Under the pieces are notes generated by a model that saw only the letters and a program-made list of their open reading frames with translations, did not search any database and was not told where the DNA came from. A stretch of 64,000 bases of DNA from Emcibacter sp. SYSU 3D8 (lineage in GTDB: Bacteria; Pseudomonadota; Alphaproteobacteria; SMXS01), in contig NZ_JBBYXK010000003.1 of NCBI RefSeq assembly GCF_039655875.1, positions 434,001-498,000 on the forward strand. Reading direction: 5' to 3'. This document shows, one piece after another, positions 17,160 to 25,572 of this stretch. Each line of letters starts with the position of its first letter. Within the stretch, counting starts at the first letter, position 1. The position numbers and the translations under genes are program-made.

Positions 17160-18491
17160 TCATGACCTGCAGAACAGGCCGATCTGTGCGGCGATATACT
17201 CGATCTGTGCCTCGCCCAGGCCCGGATAGACGCCGACCCAGAAGGTGTCGTTCATCACCTGGTCGCTGGCGGACAGGTCGCCGGCCACGCGGAAGTCGCG
17301 CCCGGCCATGTAGGGCTGGCGGGTCAAATTGCCGCCGAACAGGTTGCGGGTGCCGATGCGCGCCGCATTGAGGTGGGCCACCAGCCCGTCGCGGGTGACG
17401 CGCCTGCCGGCCCGCACGGTGATCGGAAAACCGAACCAGGACGGCTCGGAACGGGGTGTCGCCTCGGGCAGGATCAGCACATCCTGCAGCGGCTCGAGCG
17501 CCTGCCGCAGCCGGGCGAAATTGCGGCGCCGGTCGGCGACGAAACCGTCCAGCCGGTCCAGCTGGGCAAGGCCCACCGCCGCCTGCAGATCGGTCATCTT
17601 CAGATTGTAGCCCAGATTGCTGTAGATATATTTGTGGTCGTAGCCTGCCGGCAGGCTGCCCAGTTGCCAGCCGAAGCGCTGCTTGCAGGTGTTGTCGGCG
17701 CCCGGCGCGCACCAGCAGTCGCGGCCCCAGTCACGGATCGATTCCAGCGCCCGCTTCATGTGGCTGCTGTTGGTGAACACCGCGCCGCCTTCGCCGGTGG
17801 TGATGTGATGGGCGGGGTAGAAACTCAGCGTGCCCGCATCGCCGAAGCCGCCCACCGGCTTGCCGTCATAGGTCGCGCCGAACGCGTCGCAGCAATCCTC
17901 GATCACCTTGAGATCGTATTTCGCGGCCAGCGCCATGACCGTGCCCAGGTCGAACGGATTGCCCAGCGTGTGCGCCGCCACGATGGCGCGGGTGCGCGGC
18001 GTGATCGCCGCCTCGATCCTGTCGGGCCGGATGTTGTAGGTGGGGATGTCCACGTCGACGAACACCGGCACCAGCCCGTTCTGCAGGATCGGGTTCACCG
18101 TGGTGGGGAAACCGGTGGCGCAGGTGATCACCTCGTCGCCCGGCCGCAGCGCGTCCTTGCCGATCATGCTGCTGGTCAGCGCGGTCACGGCCAGCAAATT
18201 GGCCGACGATCCCGAATTGCAGCTCAGGGCATAGCGCGCGCCCAGCGCCGCGCACAGGCCGGCCTCGAAGGCGTCGTTGAACCGGCCCGTGGTCAGCCAG
18301 AAGTCGAGCGCCGCGTCGACCAGCGTGGTCATCTCCGGCGCGCCATAGACCTTGCCCGACACCGGCACGGGCGACCGCGCCGGGTCGAAACCGGCGGGGG
18401 CATGGGCCACCTCGGCATAGCGGGCCACCAGGCGCAGGATCTCGTCCCGCAACGCCTCGGCCTCGGTCCTGTCTTCGGGCCGGGCGCTCAT
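17160..18491 (-). CDS. rfbH: CDP-4-keto-6-deoxyglucose 3-dehydrase (E1), PMP and [2Fe-2S] enzyme
   Basis: This 443-residue member of the DegT/DnrJ/EryC1 fold has the diagnostic E1 changes. The usual PLP-binding Lys is His ([15 protein letters not shown]228). The Fe-S ligands follow the known E1 spacing exactly: C201-X57-C259-X1-C261-X7-C269. [21 protein letters not shown] is also typical. The enzyme removes the C3 hydroxyl of CDP-6-deoxy-4-ketoglucose, a step needed for 3,6-dideoxyhexoses (abequose, paratose, tyvelose, ascarylose, yersiniose). Its ATG overlaps the rfbG stop (ATGA). The reductase partner E3 is not seen in this window and could be encoded elsewhere. Confidence 0.93.
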   Translation of the reverse strand: MSARPEDRTEAEALRDEILRLVARYAEVAHAPAGFDPARSPVPVSGKVYGAPEMTTLVDAALDFWLTTGRFNDAFEAGLCAALGARYALSCNSGSSANLLAVTALTSSMIGKDALRPGDEVITCATGFPTTVNPILQNGLVPVFVDVDIPTYNIRPDRIEAAITPRTRAIVAAHTLGNPFDLGTVMALAAKYDLKVIEDCCDAFGATYDGKPVGGFGDAGTLSFYPAHHITTGEGGAVFTNSSHMKRALESIRDWGRDCWCAPGADNTCKQRFGWQLGSLPAGYDHKYIYSNLGYNLKMTDLQAAVGLAQLDRLDGFVADRRRNFARLRQALEPLQDVLILPEATPRSEPSWFGFPITVRAGRRVTRDGLVAHLNAARIGTRNLFGGNLTRQPYMAGRDFRVAGDLSASDQVMNDTFWVGVYPGLGEAQIEYIAAQIGLFCRS

Positions 18492-19588
18492 TGGGCGGCC
18501 TTCATGGCCAGGCCGCCATGGCGCTCGATCTGTCCGCGGCTGACCGCGCGCATGTCGTCGCCCCGCTGGCAGGCCCGGAACCAGGCGACGGTCTCCGTCA
18601 GGGCATCCGCCAGCGGCAGGGCCGGCGTCCAGCCCAGTTCACGCCGCGCCTTGTCCGAGGACAGGCGCAGCATGTGCGCCTCGTGCGGCGCATCCGGCTG
18701 CGGCGCGACCTGGATCTTTGCGCCGTCGCCCCACAGGTCGCACAGCATGCCCGCCACTTCCCGGACCGTGACCTCGCTTGCCGCATCGGGGCCGAAGTTC
18801 CAGGTTGCCGGTGCCGTGGGACGGGTCCGCGCCAGGTGCTCGGCGGCCAGCAGATAGCCGCGCAGCGGATCGAGCACGTGCTGCCATGGCCGGACGGCGC
18901 CGGGGTTGCGCAGCACCGGTTCCTGCCCGGCAAGCAGGCCGCGCATGATATCGGCGGCCAGCCGGTCCACCGCCCAGTCGCCGCCGCCGAGCACGTTGCC
19001 CGCGCGGACTGTCGCAACGGCGCAGCCACGGGCGGCCAGGAACGAGTGGGCATAGGCGGCCGTCACCAGTTCGGCGGCGCCCTTGCTGCTGCTGTAGGGA
19101 TCGCGCCCGCCCATGGGGTCGCCCTCGCCATAGGGCAGCCGGCCCGTGTCCTCGGCATAGCATTTGTCGCTGGTCACCACGACCGCGACGGTCACGCTGG
19201 GGGTGCGCCGCACCGCCTCCAGCAGGTTCACCGTGCCCATGACATTGGTGGCGTAGGTGCCGACCGGATCGGCATAGGACGCCCGCACCAGCGGCTGCGC
19301 CGCCAGGTGGAACACGATGTCGGGGCGGAACGCCGCCATGACGCGCTGCAATGCGTCCGGATCGCGCACGTCGCCCACATGATGTTCGGCGATCTCGCCG
19401 ATCCGGCACAGCGCGAACAGGCTGGGGTCGGTGTCGGGCGGCAATGCATAGCCGGCAACCTCGGCGCCCAGCCGATCCAGCCACAGGCTCAGCCATCCGC
19501 CCTTGAAGCCGGTATGGCCGGTGACCAGCACCCGCTTGCCGCGCCAGAACGACGGCTGCGGAAACGCGCTCACGGCGTCTTGCGCCAT
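18488..19588 (-). CDS. rfbG: CDP-glucose 4,6-dehydratase
   Basis: The protein has 366 residues, in line with the family (about 360). It is an extended SDR with the NAD motif TGHTGFKG (about residues 22-29), TSDKCY in place of the usual Ser/Thr strand, and catalytic YSSSK. The long frame extends to 19735 on the minus strand, but homology starts at ATG 19588, which overlaps the end of rfbF by 19 bases. It converts CDP-glucose into CDP-4-keto-6-deoxyglucose, the substrate of RfbH. The rfbF-rfbG-rfbH order is the classic one for 3,6-dideoxysugar synthesis. Confidence 0.92.
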   Translation of the reverse strand: MAQDAVSAFPQPSFWRGKRVLVTGHTGFKGGWLSLWLDRLGAEVAGYALPPDTDPSLFALCRIGEIAEHHVGDVRDPDALQRVMAAFRPDIVFHLAAQPLVRASYADPVGTYATNVMGTVNLLEAVRRTPSVTVAVVVTSDKCYAEDTGRLPYGEGDPMGGRDPYSSSKGAAELVTAAYAHSFLAARGCAVATVRAGNVLGGGDWAVDRLAADIMRGLLAGQEPVLRNPGAVRPWQHVLDPLRGYLLAAEHLARTRPTAPATWNFGPDAASEVTVREVAGMLCDLWGDGAKIQVAPQPDAPHEAHMLRLSSDKARRELGWTPALPLADALTETVAWFRACQRGDDMRAVSRGQIERHGGLAMKAAQ

Positions 19589-20373
19589 GTGTGCCACGGC
19601 GCCGCGCCGCTGTCCCACAGCTGCTCCAGGTGGCGCAGGTCGCGCAGCGTGTCCATGGGCTGCCAGAAGCCGGCGTGCCGCCAGGCCATCAGGTCGCCCT
19701 GGCGCGCCAGCGCCTCCATGGGCTCGTGCTCCCAATAGGTGCCGTCGCCCGGGATCAGGTCCAGCACGCCGGGCGACAGCACGAAATAGCCGCCGTTGAT
19801 CAGGCCGCCTTCGCCGCTGGGTTTTTCCTCGAAGCGCTCGACCCGGTCGCCCTTGATGTTCAGCGCGCCGAAGCGGGCGATCGGCGTCACCGCCGCGACG
19901 GTCGCCTGCTTGCCGTGATTGCGGTGGAAGGCGATCTCGCGGGCGATGTCGATATCGGCGACCGCGTCGCCATAGGTCATGCAGAACAGTTCGTCATCGC
20001 CCAGATAGGACCGGACACGGCGCAACCGGCCGCCGGTCTGCGTGTCCAGGCCGGTATCGACCAGCGTGATCCGCCAGTCCTCGGCCTCGTTCCGGTGCAC
20101 GGTCAGGCCCGAGCGCAGGTCGATGGTCACATCGCTTTCGCGCAGCGCATAATTGAAGAAGTATTCCTTGATCAGCGCGCCCTTGTAGCCCAGGCAGATG
20201 ATGAAATCGCGCACACCGGCCTGTTCGTAGATCTTCATGATGTGCCACAGGATCGGCCTGCCGCCGATCTCGATCATGGGCTTGGGCCTGGCGTCGGTCT
20301 CCTCGCTGAGCCGCGAGCCGCGCCCGCCGGCCAGGATCACGGCCTTGATGGTGCCAGATTGTGCCTCAGCCAT
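19570..20373 (-). CDS. rfbF: Glucose-1-phosphate cytidylyltransferase
   Basis: This nucleotidyltransferase of 267 residues has the N-terminal signature LAGGRGSRLSEET and KPMIEIGG. TYGDAVADID provides the metal-binding Asp, and a C-terminal FWQPMDTLRDL follows. Length matches RfbF (about 257). ATG 20373 is used because the signature begins 13 residues later; the upstream open frame has no conserved character. It makes CDP-glucose from CTP and glucose-1-phosphate, the first step of the CDP-dideoxysugar branch. Its start faces a divergent methyltransferase gene, leaving a 162-base gap in which a promoter should lie. Confidence 0.93.
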   Translation of the reverse strand: MAEAQSGTIKAVILAGGRGSRLSEETDARPKPMIEIGGRPILWHIMKIYEQAGVRDFIICLGYKGALIKEYFFNYALRESDVTIDLRSGLTVHRNEAEDWRITLVDTGLDTQTGGRLRRVRSYLGDDELFCMTYGDAVADIDIAREIAFHRNHGKQATVAAVTPIARFGALNIKGDRVERFEEKPSGEGGLINGGYFVLSPGVLDLIPGDGTYWEHEPMEALARQGDLMAWRHAGFWQPMDTLRDLRHLEQLWDSGAAPWHTWRKTP

Positions 20374-20535
20374 GAAACGGCAGCCCGCCCGTCGATAGTG
20401 GAATAACCTTGCCTCTGTCGCAAACCTACGGCAATTCGGGATGCACGGCCAGTAGGCGGGGAGCCTGGATTTCGTGTATCGGCATGGAAACGCGCCGGGT
20501 GCCAGCATTCAGCAATGGGCAGCGAGAGGCATATC

Positions 20536-21417
20536 ATGCGGGAGCGAATTGCAGGCAATTGCATCTGTTGCGGCTCCAGCCGGCTTCAAAGGTCGCCGGC
20601 CATCCTGATGCCGTTTGTCGCGCACCGGGTTTTCGGCTGGGTGCCGGTGGAGATCGACGACAGCTGGGGGCTGCGCACGATCCCCAACGGCCATGCATAT
20701 TCGATCTGCAATTCGCTTTGCTGTGAAGAGTGCGGGATGCTGTTCCTCGACATCCGCTTCACCGACACCGAGATGGAGGCGCTCTATCGCGGCTACCGGC
20801 AGGAGGAGTACACCGCGCTACGCGAGCATTACGAACCTGGCTACCGCGCGCGCAATGACGCGCTCAACGCGGGTGACGCCCACATTCCCCATGTCGAGGC
20901 GTTCCTGTCTCCATTTCTCGCCAATCGCCTTCGCGTGCTGGACTGGGGCGGCGACACCGGCATCAACACGCCCTTCAGGGACAGGGCGGAGCTGTTCCAC
21001 GTCCATGACATCAGCGCGAAGGCCGTGGTTGCGGGGGCGACGAGCGTGGACCTGGAAACCGCGCGCTTGATCGGCTACGACCTGATCGTCTGCAGCAATG
21101 TGCTGGAGCACATTCCCTGGCCTCTGGACCTTCTCGCCCAGATCACCGCCTGCATGGGCGACGCGACAATCCTCTACATCGAGGTGCCGCACGAGGAGTT
21201 GGTCAGGCTCCACGGCGGGCAGGGCGATCTCTGTACGAGGAAGCGGCACTGGCATGAGCACATCAATTTCTTTGGCAGGAAATCGCTGATGAGGATGCTC
21301 GAAGTGGCAGGCTTGGAGATTCTCAGGCTTGAAGAACTGGCTGATGACGTAGATCATATTATGCCGTGCCAGTTAATGGTGGCATGCAGGCTCTCGGCTG
21401 TAGACTCTAAATCTTGA
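20536..21417 (+). CDS. Class I SAM-dependent methyltransferase with N-terminal zinc-binding motif
   Basis: The protein has 293 residues. The N-terminus has two Cys pairs (CICCGSS and CCEECGM), like the putative zinc-binding domain that precedes sugar C-methyltransferases. The SAM-binding core follows: VLDWGGDTG as motif I, DLIVCSNVLEHIPWP as motif IV, then VPHEE and HEHINFFG. ATG 20536 is preferred over 20515 because GAGAGG lies 7 bases before it. It is transcribed away from the rfbFGH genes. A sugar or sugar-nucleotide methyltransferase acting on the same deoxysugar is a fair inference. No C-terminal C-methyltransferase domain is evident, so O- versus C-methylation is open. Confidence 0.8.
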   Translation: MRERIAGNCICCGSSRLQRSPAILMPFVAHRVFGWVPVEIDDSWGLRTIPNGHAYSICNSLCCEECGMLFLDIRFTDTEMEALYRGYRQEEYTALREHYEPGYRARNDALNAGDAHIPHVEAFLSPFLANRLRVLDWGGDTGINTPFRDRAELFHVHDISAKAVVAGATSVDLETARLIGYDLIVCSNVLEHIPWPLDLLAQITACMGDATILYIEVPHEELVRLHGGQGDLCTRKRHWHEHINFFGRKSLMRMLEVAGLEILRLEELADDVDHIMPCQLMVACRLSAVDSKS

Positions 21418-21721
21418 ATCGTATCCATAGTGGAGTCCTCGAAAACACTCGCGCTCTCTAGGGGTAAATGAATATTTGAGAGGGTGCATAGCCCAAAAAG
21501 GCTCAAACATGTCGGCTATTCGACAGGCGCTGACTTTACTATCGCTCGCCGGTCCGCGGCATTTCCTCAAAGTTGGAACTGGATTGCTGCGCATGCACTG
21601 GCGTTATTTCGTCTTTGGGCGCGGCCGGGGGCTTGCAGGAATGTTGCCCCTTGCCACACCGTAAAAAACCAAAGTGCGGTAGTTTTTATGTCAGAAATAC
21701 CGCCGTACGCAGTGGTGTGGC
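21418..21721. other. Intergenic, AT-richer stretch between convergent methyltransferase genes
   Basis: About 300 bases between two convergent genes. It holds one short plausible frame (21509-21664) and otherwise no recognisable feature. Base composition becomes visibly A/T-richer here and stays so to about 22600. Confidence 0.5.
21509..21664 (+). CDS. Possible small protein or gene remnant, unknown
   Basis: A 51-residue frame begins with MSAIRQAL and ends with a TAA stop. Its composition looks protein-like: amphipathic N-terminus, then HFLKVGTGLLRMHWRYFVFGRG, which is rich in aromatic and basic residues. A weak AAGG precedes the ATG by about 8 bases. I recognise no family. It sits at the edge of the AT-rich patch, so it could be the remnant of a gene lost during insertion as easily as a real small protein. 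Confidence 0.25.
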   Translation: MSAIRQALTLLSLAGPRHFLKVGTGLLRMHWRYFVFGRGRGLAGMLPLATP

Positions 21722-22465
21722 TCAGACCTTAATAATAATTGCTTGAGCGGTCGTCATCGTCAGTATGCGTTCAGGCTTATCAGAAAAAAACTCGTCAACG
21801 GCCTCCCGTGCGCCGGGACACGATGCGTATCCATAATCATCCAAGACTATTATGCCGCCCGAGACTAGACGCGGATAGATAAAATGTAATAAATCCGAAG
21901 TGATTTGGTATAAATCTAGATCAATGTGGGCAAAGCAAAAATTATTACTGTCTACTTTCTCGAATGTTTTAGGAATCCAGCCTTTAATGAAACGTATGGA
22001 CGGATCGTTTCCAAGGAAGGAGCGTACCGATTCAAGCGACGTATCGGAAAAGTCACCGGCCTTATGTCGATCATTGTCCGAGACGTGTTTCATGCCCTCG
22101 AATGAATCCAATAGAAATAATCTCCGCCCCGGCTGCAGACCCAGTTGCAGCAAGCGCGCAGTGCCGCCCTTGAAAACGCCTGCCTCTATGACGTCGCCTG
22201 GAACGTTCAGAGATTGAGCAAGAAGTTGGTGAAGTGTCCAGCAGCTCTGCACGGAAACCAAGGTATGATTCGAAACATGCGCGTACAATTCTTGAAATTC
22301 ATGATTCAGCCAAGGCGAGTAATGGGGTTTGTATAATTCAGATTGTGGAATATTTCTGACAATCAGCCATTTGTATAATAATCCCCATAGTATAGGGGGA
22401 ACAAGCTGCTTGGCTATGGATACCCATGGAAGGCGGCTCGTGTCTATGGTCTCAAGCGGCTTCAT
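21722..22465 (-). CDS. TylF/MycF-type macrocin O-methyltransferase-like protein
   Basis: This 247-residue protein has the TylF family landmarks: GDVIEAGVFKGGTARLL as the SAM motif, LFLLDSFEGM, then IRFIKGWIPKTF, the metal-binding FAHIDLDLY, and GGIIVLDDYG near the C-terminus. ATG 22465 is chosen because GGAGGT lies 5 bases upstream; a TTG at 22606 overlaps the upstream stop but would add 47 residues of no family likeness. Such Mg-dependent enzymes O-methylate sugar hydroxyls, so it may methylate the deoxysugar. The gene is clearly richer in A/T than all its neighbours, a sign of recent transfer. Confidence 0.85.
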   Translation of the reverse strand: MKPLETIDTSRLPWVSIAKQLVPPILWGLLYKWLIVRNIPQSELYKPHYSPWLNHEFQELYAHVSNHTLVSVQSCWTLHQLLAQSLNVPGDVIEAGVFKGGTARLLQLGLQPGRRLFLLDSFEGMKHVSDNDRHKAGDFSDTSLESVRSFLGNDPSIRFIKGWIPKTFEKVDSNNFCFAHIDLDLYQITSDLLHFIYPRLVSGGIIVLDDYGYASCPGAREAVDEFFSDKPERILTMTTAQAIIIKV

Positions 22466-22602
22466 CAAAAACCTCCAAACAAATCCGGGCGCGCAAGGAT
22501 TCAAATACCGCGCCTTTTGGACGCATATCACAATTGGACAGTGCCATAGGTACGCCAATGAAATTGCAGGACCGGGGTAATAGTGGGTGCCGGGTCGCCA
22601 TA
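22466..22602. other. AT-rich leader before the TylF-like gene
   Basis: The frame is open through this 137-base stretch on the minus strand but encodes no recognisable protein. The GGAGGT at 22471-22476 is the ribosome-binding site that fixes the downstream start. Confidence 0.5.
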
Positions 22603-23667
22603 TCAACGCTTTATGCCGTCCAGTCCTCGGTCAAGTATCTCGCTCACAAGAATGAGTCTGTGACCTGCGTCTGGATAGAGTCGCAGTATTTCTCGGCTGA
22701 TTTCCTCGCCGAAATCGACGCTGGCGATCAGTATGGTGCGAGGTGTGCTCCCGAGTGCCGCAGGAGCCTTGACGAGCTTACCCAAGCACATCGACCCGTA
22801 TTTTGCCGGGTTTTTGTCTATGAAGAAGTCGATCTTTGCCGGATCCAGAAAGTTCGCCAGCACTTCCAGTGCGACACTGCCTGCCCCCCAAACCACGATA
22901 CTGCCTTCGTGAGCGAATGCCGGGTCTGCGCTCAATAACGTTCTGTCCGGTTGCGGTGGGGCGAAGCGCCTCGCCATAATTCTGAGAGAGTCGGCATATC
23001 TGGCATCCAGCCGGGCGCCGGTTGCTACGGCCTGCGCCTCGAAGCCGCCATTTGAGAGCAATCGCAGGAGCGACGACGGAGAAAAGAAGTGCAGATGCGA
23101 GATGTTGTCGTCCAGTGGCAATCCCCGATGGCCGGAGCGGTTCGGCACCTCCAGGAAAAGCGTGCCGCCGGGGGAAAGCAGGCCTGACAGCGACTGGATA
23201 ACGCCCTGCGGATCAGGCAGGTGCTCCAGCAGGTGCGACATCACGATCAGGTCGAAATTGTCGCCCACCTCGCGATCTGCCAGAAGGCGATCCAGCGGCC
23301 GGGTATGAAGGCGATCGACATGATTCATGGCCTTTTCCGCCATCGGCGACGGCTCGACAGCTTCGTACCAGCACCCGGGAAAAGCGCGGCGCAGCGTCGC
23401 GGCAAGCTCACCGCCGGCGCAGCCGATTTCCAGTATCCGTGGTTCAGAATTCAGGAATGGCGCGATGAATGCAGCCTGGGACTCTTGCCGCTCGAGCGTG
23501 GTGACCATCGAGCACATGGCGACCGTCGAATATTCAAATGATGGTGCTTCGAGCCGCCATCCATGAAAACAGTTCCGGCAATAGGCCCGCTCGCCAATAG
23601 CCGTCGTCACGATGGACACAGTCTCACCGCCGCAAACCATGCACTGATGATGGGCTGCGGCGGTCAT
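22603..23667 (-). CDS. SAM-dependent methyltransferase with zinc-binding N-terminus and C-terminal Rossmann-like domain
   Basis: The protein has 354 residues in three parts. The first is an N-terminal Cys motif (CMVCGG, then YCRNCF). The second is a class I methyltransferase core with ILEIGCAGGELAATL, DLIVMSHLLEHLPDP and FLEVPN. The third is a C-terminal part with IVVWGAGSVALEVLANF that resembles the C-methyltransferase C-terminal domain. This layout is that of NovU/TylC3-like sugar C-methyltransferases. The ATG at 23667 overlaps the upstream stop (TGATG) and has GGAG 5 bases before it; a GTG at 23670 is an alternative. Function on the cluster's deoxysugar is inferred. Confidence 0.82.
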   Translation of the reverse strand: MTAAAHHQCMVCGGETVSIVTTAIGERAYCRNCFHGWRLEAPSFEYSTVAMCSMVTTLERQESQAAFIAPFLNSEPRILEIGCAGGELAATLRRAFPGCWYEAVEPSPMAEKAMNHVDRLHTRPLDRLLADREVGDNFDLIVMSHLLEHLPDPQGVIQSLSGLLSPGGTLFLEVPNRSGHRGLPLDDNISHLHFFSPSSLLRLLSNGGFEAQAVATGARLDARYADSLRIMARRFAPPQPDRTLLSADPAFAHEGSIVVWGAGSVALEVLANFLDPAKIDFFIDKNPAKYGSMCLGKLVKAPAALGSTPRTILIASVDFGEEISREILRLYPDAGHRLILVSEILDRGLDGIKR

Positions 23668-25508
23668 CACGGCTCCAGCAACGGAATGACCATATTCTCG
23701 GCCAGTTCCTCCCGCGACAGGAACGGGGCCATGTCTTCAAGCGGCGAGGTCACCATGCGGCCATCGGCCAGCTTGCGCGAACTCAGCTTGGGCGCGAAAC
23801 CCTGGCCGGGATCGAGCATCACCTCGCACAGCTGCGGCCCTTCGGCCGCGAGCGTTGCGGCGATGCCCCGGTCCAGGTCGCCGGGGTGCTCGATGCGGCG
23901 CACGCCAAAGCCCAGCGCCGCGCCCAGCTTGACGAAATCGGGAAAGGTCACGCCGCTCTCGGGGCCGCAGCCGATGATGCTGTCGGGGAAATAGTTCTCC
24001 TGGGTCTGGCGGATCGACAGATAGCCGTTGTTGTTCAGCACGAACACCTTCACCGGCAAGCCGAGGCCGGCGATGGTCTGCAACTCCTGCAGGTTCATCA
24101 TGATGCTGCCGTCGCCCGCCAGGCTGATCACCCGCCTGCCGCTGTTGGCGTAATACGCGCCGATGGCCGCCGGCACGTCATAGCCCATGGAGGCGCTGCC
24201 CGAATTGGAGAACAGCCGCTGGCCGGCCTTGATGTCGGCGGCCTGGAAGGTGACGACGCAGGCGGTGCCGTCGCCGGTCACCACCACGTCGTCGTCGGTG
24301 ATGGCGCCGAACAGGCTGTCGGCGAAGCAATAGGGGTTCAGCGTGCCGGTATTCTTGCGGTAGTCGGGCAGCACCACCGGATAGCGCGCCAGCCTTTCCC
24401 TGCACCACGCCACGTAATCGGCGTGGGCGGCCGGCCGCTGGTATCCGGCCAGTTCCTCGCGCAGGACGGTCAGGAATGCGGTCAGGTCGGCGTGGATGGG
24501 CAGGTCGATCGACAGGGTGGGCTTTGCCAGTTCGGCCCGGTCGATGTCGACCATGGCCACATGAGCGGCGCGGGCGAACGAGTCCCAATTGTAGCTGATC
24601 TGGCGGATGTTCAGCCGGCAGCCCAGCACCAGCAGGAAGTCGGCGTTCTGCACCGCGAAGTTGCCGGGCCGGTCGCCGACGGTGCCGGGCCGGCCGGCAT
24701 AGAGCGGATGGTCGTTGGCCATCAGGTCGTGGGCATTGAACGCGGTGGCGACGGGTGCGCCGATCCGCGCCGCGACGTCGAGGAACAGGTCGGCGCAACC
24801 GGCGATGCGCACGCCGGTTCCCGGCAGGATGCACGGGCGTTCGGCGCCGCGCAGCAGTTCGACGACCTGCCGCGCGGCCTGACGCAGCGCGTCGCCGTCC
24901 AGGGCGCCCGCTTCCGTCGGGGTGATGGCGGCGATCCGGTCCTGTCCCGTGGCGGGGTCGAAGCCTTCCAGCGTCTCCGGATCGACCTGGGAGCCCTGGA
25001 TGTCGATCGGCACGTCGATCCAGACCGGCCCGGGCCGGCCCGACGTGGCCAGATGGATCGCCAGCTCCAGTTCATAACGGATGCGCGAGGCGTCCTGCAC
25101 CGTCACCGCATATTTGGTGATGCCGTCCACCATGCGGACAATGTCGACCTCCTGGTCGCCCAGCTGGCGCAGGCCGATCGGGAAGTTGCCGGCAATGGTC
25201 TCGCGGCGCACCTGCCCCGACACCACGATCATCGGCAGGCTGTCCGTATAGGCGCCGAACACGCCGTTCAGCGCGTTGATGCCGCCGGGGCCGGTGGTCA
25301 CGTTCAGGATTGCCGCCTTGCCGCCCAGCCGGGCATAGCCGTCGGCCGCCATGGCGCAGCCCTGCTCGTGGTGGAAGCACACGGTCGCCAGCCGCTTCTG
25401 GCGGCCGAAGGCGTCGTTGAGGTGCATGGCGCCGCCGCCCGTCACCATGAACACATGGCTCAGCCCCGCATCGGCGAGGCGGAGGGCGATATAGTCGGCA
25501 ACGCGCAT
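23667..25508 (-). CDS. Thiamine-diphosphate-dependent enzyme (acetolactate synthase-like lyase)
   Basis: This 613-residue protein has the full ThDP-enzyme layout. The N-terminal Pyr domain has the catalytic Glu in CFHHEQGCAMAADGYAR. The central domain follows, and the C-terminal PP domain has the cofactor motif GDGSIMMN...LNNNGY. Relatives include acetolactate synthases and YerE, the flavin/ThDP enzyme that attaches a two-carbon unit from pyruvate to CDP-3,6-dideoxy-4-keto-glucose in yersiniose synthesis. Its position in a CDP-dideoxysugar cluster that has rfbF, rfbG and rfbH makes a YerE-like role attractive. A housekeeping acetolactate synthase is less likely here because no small subunit gene adjoins it. 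It lies 64 bases downstream of the neuB-like gene. Confidence 0.82.
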   Translation of the reverse strand: MRVADYIALRLADAGLSHVFMVTGGGAMHLNDAFGRQKRLATVCFHHEQGCAMAADGYARLGGKAAILNVTTGPGGINALNGVFGAYTDSLPMIVVSGQVRRETIAGNFPIGLRQLGDQEVDIVRMVDGITKYAVTVQDASRIRYELELAIHLATSGRPGPVWIDVPIDIQGSQVDPETLEGFDPATGQDRIAAITPTEAGALDGDALRQAARQVVELLRGAERPCILPGTGVRIAGCADLFLDVAARIGAPVATAFNAHDLMANDHPLYAGRPGTVGDRPGNFAVQNADFLLVLGCRLNIRQISYNWDSFARAAHVAMVDIDRAELAKPTLSIDLPIHADLTAFLTVLREELAGYQRPAAHADYVAWCRERLARYPVVLPDYRKNTGTLNPYCFADSLFGAITDDDVVVTGDGTACVVTFQAADIKAGQRLFSNSGSASMGYDVPAAIGAYYANSGRRVISLAGDGSIMMNLQELQTIAGLGLPVKVFVLNNNGYLSIRQTQENYFPDSIIGCGPESGVTFPDFVKLGAALGFGVRRIEHPGDLDRGIAATLAAEGPQLCEVMLDPGQGFAPKLSSRKLADGRMVTSPLEDMAPFLSREELAENMVIPLLEP

Positions 25509-25572
25509 GGTCAGTCCAGTCGGCAGGGAAAAGCAATCGGGCGCCGGCGTGCAGGGTAGCCGCGGCGGCGCA

